From an uncultured bacterium (GTDB lineage: Bacteria; Desulfobacterota; GWC2-55-46), in the NCBI GenBank assembly GCA_905339405.1, contig CAJPGC010000040.1:1-46548 (forward strand): a stretch of 46,548 nucleotides of DNA, written 5' to 3'. Position numbers and translations under genes: made by a program. This document shows, piece after piece, positions 43,783-46,548 of the stretch; position 1 is the stretch's first letter; every line of letters starts with the position of its first letter. The notes beneath the pieces were generated by a model. The model was not told the DNA's origin. It did not search any database and saw only the letters and a list, made by a program, of their open reading frames with translations.

Positions 43783-44636
43783 GATGACGGCGCGGCGGCT
43801 TTTATCTTCGCGAACTCCGCCGAGACGCTGTCGAAATCGTCCGTTGACATGCCGAGGTCATTCAGGACTTCCTTGAAACACTCGTCAGCTTCAGGTTTCT
43901 CACCACGCGCTATGATATTCGCCAGATAAGTTATCGAGACAAGCACAGGCGCCTTGTTGTTCTCTTTTGGGCAGGCCGAGGGGTCGTGATGGTGCCTTAT
44001 GGCCATCACGCAGTCCGCAGGCAGCTTGCATTTGTCGGCGAACCATGCGCCAGCCTCGGCATGACTGGCCCCAAAGGACTCTTCTTCCTTGTGGCAGGGT
44101 TCGTCTGCCTTGTACGATTCGATGTACAGCACCCCGCAGGTCTGGACCATTATCGGCATGCCTATGTCATGCAGGAGACCGGCCAGAAAAGCCGATTCCT
44201 TCGTGATGAGCCCTGTTTTTCTGGCCAGAAGGATGGAGGCCATCGCGCATTCGAAAGAGTGCCCCCAGAGGGCGGCGAGTTCCCGGGCGAACCCTGGCTG
44301 CCTGATGTTGAAGACCGTCGTAGAGACCGCGAGCCCCTTGACCATGTCGAAGCCGAGGACCAGAATGGCCTGCGATATGGAATTTATCTTCCTTGAAAAG
44401 CCGTAGAAGACCGCATTTGATACGGCGACCACCCTCGAGGCGATCGCGGGGTCCTGCTCGATGAGCTTTTCCAAGTCCGACACCGTCGAGCCCGGGTCTT
44501 CCGCCACATCCATTATCTTCTTCATCATCGAAGGAATTGTGGATATCTTGATGATCTCCAGTATCCTGGAGCGCAATTCTTCCTTCTTGAGCCTGTGCGT
44601 CTCTTCGGGGGTAAAATATTTAACTGTGTTTGCCAT
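43779..44636 (-). CDS. HDOD-domain signalling protein
   Basis: The 285 residues contain an HDOD domain (about residues 25-225): IPSMMKKIMDVAEDPGSTVS, LEKLIEQDPAIASRVVAVSN, ISQAILVLGFDMVKGLAVST, and GLLHDIGM with H156/D157. HDOD is a diverged HD-hydrolase fold that usually lacks phosphodiesterase activity and links chemotaxis, motility, DNA-uptake or biofilm signalling. No GGDEF, EAL or receiver domain is attached. The Shine-Dalgarno AGGA is 4 nt before ATG. A σ28-like promoter lies 30 nt upstream (44666-44692), which points to the flagellar/motility regulon. Confidence 0.87.
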   Translation of the reverse strand: MANTVKYFTPEETHRLKKEELRSRILEIIKISTIPSMMKKIMDVAEDPGSTVSDLEKLIEQDPAIASRVVAVSNAVFYGFSRKINSISQAILVLGFDMVKGLAVSTTVFNIRQPGFARELAALWGHSFECAMASILLARKTGLITKESAFLAGLLHDIGMPIMVQTCGVLYIESYKADEPCHKEEESFGASHAEAGAWFADKCKLPADCVMAIRHHHDPSACPKENNKAPVLVSITYLANIIARGEKPEADECFKEVLNDLGMSTDDFDSVSAEFAKIKAAAPSS

Positions 44637-44665
44637 TAATCCTGTCCGGGGATTGAGATACTTAC

Positions 44666-44692
44666 ATATCGGCAGGGCGGAAGAGAACTTGA
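44666..44692 (-). promoter_or_regulatory. σ28 (FliA)-like promoter upstream of the HDOD gene
   Basis: On the minus strand TCAAGTTC, exactly 11 bp, then GCCGATAT. The enterobacterial consensus is TAAAGTTT-N11-GCCGATAA, so 6 of 8 and 7 of 8 bases match with perfect spacing. A start near 44658 gives a leader of about 22 nt to the ATG at 44636. Confidence 0.55.
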
Positions 44693-44883
44693 CCTGAAAA
44701 TCACCTTTTCTTAGAGTTTTTTTAGTTGCGAGGGAGGGGGCTTTGGAAGGTGAAATTGCTGAAAGTTCCGTTTGAAAATATCGGCAATAAAATCAAAGCA
44801 TTACGCAAATAAAATAAGACTTAGTATTAAGATAGGGCATACTTTCTGGCTATGAAGGCCAGGTGCACTCTCGCAAAAGCCGG
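44693..44883. other. Gene-free AT-rich spacer
   Basis: No convincing ORF, hairpin terminator or riboswitch was recognised. It contains short A/T runs and a GGGAGGGGGC tract. The end nearest the small Cys-rich gene (about 44850-44883) has no T-rich hairpin. Confidence 0.4.
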
Positions 44884-45066
44884 TCAGATTTCAGCAAGGC
44901 GGGTTTTCTTTTCCAGTTCCTGGTAGAACATACAGGCGAATTGCGGGTGTTCTATGTGAATCATAAGCTTCAGGCACCAGGTCGCTGAACTCTCAAGCCT
45001 TATCCTGCTCTTGTGGATGCAGCTGGAGCACGCTTTTTTTGTATGTTCCTCGTACCTGTCTTTCAT
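44884..45066 (-). CDS. Small four-cysteine protein, probably metal-binding
   Basis: The 60 residues start at minus-strand ATG 45066 with GGAGG 5 nt upstream; GTG 45072 would overlap the spacing and is less likely. Cys residues lie in ACSSCIHKSRIRLES, then TWCLKLMI, then FACMFYQEL, i.e. CxxC-x(15)-C-x(14)-C. This resembles small uncharacterised zinc-ribbon-like proteins with CxxC...WC...AC.F. No partner gene is obvious. It lies alone, behind a cluster of TTCGCA/TGCGAA half-sites. The strong ribosome-binding site and ordered Cys pattern support a real gene. Confidence 0.6.
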   Translation of the reverse strand: MKDRYEEHTKKACSSCIHKSRIRLESSATWCLKLMIHIEHPQFACMFYQELEKKTRLAEI

Positions 45067-45142
45067 CGCCACCTCCGGACAATCTTAAGCGGCCTGAAAA
45101 TGTAAGTCTGGTGCATAAGTCACTGACAGAGGTCATGGCTGA

Positions 45143-45198
45143 TTTTCGCGTAAGTTTTCGCAGAGTTGCGAAGATAAAAATATTATGGAGCTTCGCAA
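45143..45198. promoter_or_regulatory. Cluster of TTCGCA/TGCGAA half-sites (possible operator)
   Basis: Two nested inverted repeats are present: TTCGCA-GAGT-TGCGAA (45157-45172), and TTGCGAAG (45166-45173) paired with CTTCGCAA (45191-45198) across a 17-bp AT-rich spacer containing ATATTAT. A further TTTTCGCG lies at 45143-45150. The spacing is like that of a regulator binding around a promoter. It sits 77-132 nt upstream of the small Cys-rich gene. Confidence 0.4.
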
Positions 45199-45282
45199 GT
45201 AATCGGTGAGGGGGCAATGCTGCCTAAATGTGTGAGACTTTCCGACAGATTTAGCTGTTGGAGCAGATATCTTCCTGCAAAA

Positions 45283-45318
45283 AAAGACGCCCATCGATAT
45301 GAACCGATGGGCGTCTTT
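45283..45318 (-). terminator. Rho-independent terminator of the PEP-CTERM gene
   Basis: A perfect 14-bp stem AAAGACGCCCATCG/CGATGGGCGTCTTT with an 8-nt loop is followed on the minus strand by a run of T (TTTTT at 45281-45285, partly within the stem). It lies 25 nt after the stop codon at 45343. The flanking A/T on both sides could make it act bidirectionally. Confidence 0.9.
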
Positions 45319-45342
45319 ACATTTAATGTTTTTTGAATCTTC

Positions 45343-46371
45343 TTATGCGTTCTTTTTGTGCTTCCTTAACCTGCTCGCAACCAACCCTGCTATTCCGCCA
45401 CCAAGAAGCAGGAAGGTAGAGGGCTCCGGAACCGGATTGGCCGGGATAGGCGGGATGAAGCCGCCGCCGCCGATAGCGGCTATGCGTACGACGCTGTTGT
45501 CGCCGGATGTGGTGCCGTTCTCATAACGAGTGCCAGCCTGTGTTATGTACCAGGCGCCGTCCAGGCCGACGGCTGAAAGGTCGCCCCTGAATCCGCCGCT
45601 CGCAAACAGATCGACAATCCCGGTGCTGGTATCTATGATGCTGATGGTTCCGTCAGTGTTGTTGGTAAGCACATAGCCGCCAAGCGTGAATGCTATGCCG
45701 TCCGGTTCGTGGCCGAGTGCGTAGCTGTTCACAAGAGAACCGCTGCGGTTAAAAACATCTACAGTAAAAGAGGACCTGTCAGTCGTGTAGAGGAGGCTTC
45801 CGTCCGGATTCCAGTAAATACCGTCGGTAAATCCGCCGTTGTTAGCGAAAGCTGCGTTAACTACGGTATTGCTGATCGGGTCGAACACGCCGATTGTCTG
45901 AGTTGATTGCACCCAGTACAGGTTTCCTGTCAGCGGGTCCGGGGCGATGCCGAGCGCATTTCCGCTTCCGCCATATGCGCCGCCAACCGTCGCTCCTGTG
46001 TCAGCATTAAGCCTTACCACGCCTGAGCCGGTGTTTGTGTAAAGATACCCGTCCGGGTGGTTTGTCATGCCGCACCCGGCATTTGAGGACATGCTAGTCC
46101 TGCTGTAAAGGTTGCTGCCGTTTACCGAAGTCGTGCCGCCCTGAACATCCCAGCGGTCCAGTGAGCTCCCACCGAACTGGCAGTGGTTTGCAAGTATGTC
46201 GCCATCTGGAGCGAATGCCAGGCCGCCGAGGAAGCTTGGACTCGTACCGACTACTTCCGCTGTGTACCCTGACTGGATGAAGGTAAAAGGAGCTGCCTGA
46301 ACTGTTGGCGCGTACATTGCCGCTGTGCCGAAAAAGGCAAGCGTAAGCGCTCCTAACCGTATTTTATTCAT
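45343..46371 (-). CDS. PEP-CTERM sorted secreted beta-propeller protein
   Basis: It is 342 residues from ATG 46371 (GGAGGG 7 nt upstream); the frame stays open to 46443 but that part covers the σ54 promoter. It has an N-terminal signal peptide (ALTLAFFGTAAMYAPTVQAA). A repeated fold of six or so blades follows (GGLAFAPDGDILANH, MTNHPDGYLYTN, LGIAPDPLTGNLYWV, IYWNPDGSLLYTT, PDGIAFTLGGYVLTN), like NHL/SMP-30 propellers. It ends with the tripartite sorting signal: VPEPST, the hydrophobic FLLLGGGIAGLVAS, and the basic tail RLRKHKK. Exosortase would cleave at PEP and attach or release the protein at the surface with the exopolysaccharide. Confidence 0.92.
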   Translation of the reverse strand: MNKIRLGALTLAFFGTAAMYAPTVQAAPFTFIQSGYTAEVVGTSPSFLGGLAFAPDGDILANHCQFGGSSLDRWDVQGGTTSVNGSNLYSRTSMSSNAGCGMTNHPDGYLYTNTGSGVVRLNADTGATVGGAYGGSGNALGIAPDPLTGNLYWVQSTQTIGVFDPISNTVVNAAFANNGGFTDGIYWNPDGSLLYTTDRSSFTVDVFNRSGSLVNSYALGHEPDGIAFTLGGYVLTNNTDGTISIIDTSTGIVDLFASGGFRGDLSAVGLDGAWYITQAGTRYENGTTSGDNSVVRIAAIGGGGFIPPIPANPVPEPSTFLLLGGGIAGLVASRLRKHKKNA

Positions 46372-46406
46372 ATTGGCCCTCCAAAAATGTATTTGTTTTA
46401 ATAAAG

Positions 46407-46424
46407 AAGCAAGTTTTGTGCCGA
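46407..46424 (-). promoter_or_regulatory. σ54 (RpoN) -24/-12 promoter of the PEP-CTERM gene
   Basis: The minus strand reads CTCGGCACAAAACTTGCTTC. It has GG (46421-46422) and GC (46409-46410) separated by exactly 10 bp, within GGCAC-N5-TTGCT, close to the TGGCAC-N5-TTGCA consensus. The predicted start near 46398 is about 27 nt before the ATG. σ54 control with PrsK/PrsR-type regulators is known for PEP-CTERM genes. Confidence 0.7.
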
Positions 46425-46501
46425 GTCTGGGCCCAGGAAGCAAGTATCTGATTTTATGAGCTTTCCTGCTTTCTAGGTAGAAATAGCCAAATAAACTTTT
46501 G

Positions 46502-46546
46502 TGAAAACTTTACAAAATACGGATATTCTGTAAAGAAATTTTACAG
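46502..46546 (-). promoter_or_regulatory. Candidate activator sites upstream of the σ54 promoter
   Basis: A perfect 7-5-7 inverted repeat CTGTAAA-GAAAT-TTTACAG is at 46528-46546. A looser related site with TGTGAAAACTTTACA lies at about 46500-46514. They are centred roughly 139 and 110 bp upstream of the predicted start, the distance usual for bacterial enhancer-binding proteins such as PrsR. Identity of the activator is inference. Confidence 0.5.
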
Positions 46547-46548
46547 TT

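Overview
The window looks like a chromosomal accessory region of a Gram-negative bacterium with moderately high GC. The evidence is a Wzx/Wzy-type polysaccharide export set with an outer-membrane SLBB protein, a PEP-CTERM surface protein with a σ54-type promoter, an HDOD regulator and several SPASM radical SAM proteins. This mix is typical of uncultured Desulfobacterota/Nitrospirota-like lineages. That placement is inference; no rRNA or tRNA gene was recognised.

Region 1 (1-11551) holds the end of a giant secreted Ig/FN3-repeat protein, followed 36 bp later by a Sec-exported RHS/YD-repeat protein. The RHS protein ends in a variable AT-rich tip, and one base after its stop comes a small membrane protein that is a likely immunity gene. 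Region 2 (11552-15330) carries two further 5'-truncated RHS 'orphan tips'. Each has an unrelated C-terminal domain and its own small downstream gene. Each is broken by one lesion: a 1-bp deletion near 12463 in the first, a TGG-to-TGA change at 14284-14286 in the second. Six copies of a palindrome (core GGTGGGC-ACC-GCCCACC, with variants) and two IS110-transposase C-terminal remnants punctuate this stretch and continue to 18.1 kb, where a fourth RHS scrap lies between two palindromes.

Region 3 (15745-22717) has three multi-pass GT-C-like membrane proteins (one with C-terminal TPRs) and a PAS/zinc-ribbon-like protein, with repeats and coding remnants between them. Region 4 (22860-34793) is a tightly packed + strand polysaccharide operon: GT9, a PEP-CTERM-associated GT4, a Wzx-like flippase, two radical SAM/SPASM proteins, a WecA-like initiating transferase, a third radical SAM protein, a five-bladed beta-propeller glycosidase-like protein, a methyltransferase and a fourth radical SAM protein. 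Region 5 (34836-39938, minus strand) is the matching Wzy-like polymerase, seven-SLBB export protein and Wzz-like chain-length protein. They are transcribed convergently with Region 4 from a TTGACA/TATAAT promoter with a structured leader of about 200 nt. A second GT4 (40361) diverges from it.

Region 6 (41671-46548) contains a hypothetical protein, a stand-alone Lrp/AsnC RAM domain, a DUF362 protein, an HDOD protein behind a σ28-like promoter, a small Cys-rich protein, and a PEP-CTERM beta-propeller protein with a σ54 promoter, upstream inverted repeats and a strong terminator. No exosortase gene lies in the window, so PEP-CTERM sorting would depend on genes elsewhere.

The two parts most worth following up are the palindrome-punctuated RHS tip/immunity archive and the four-radical-SAM polysaccharide operon.
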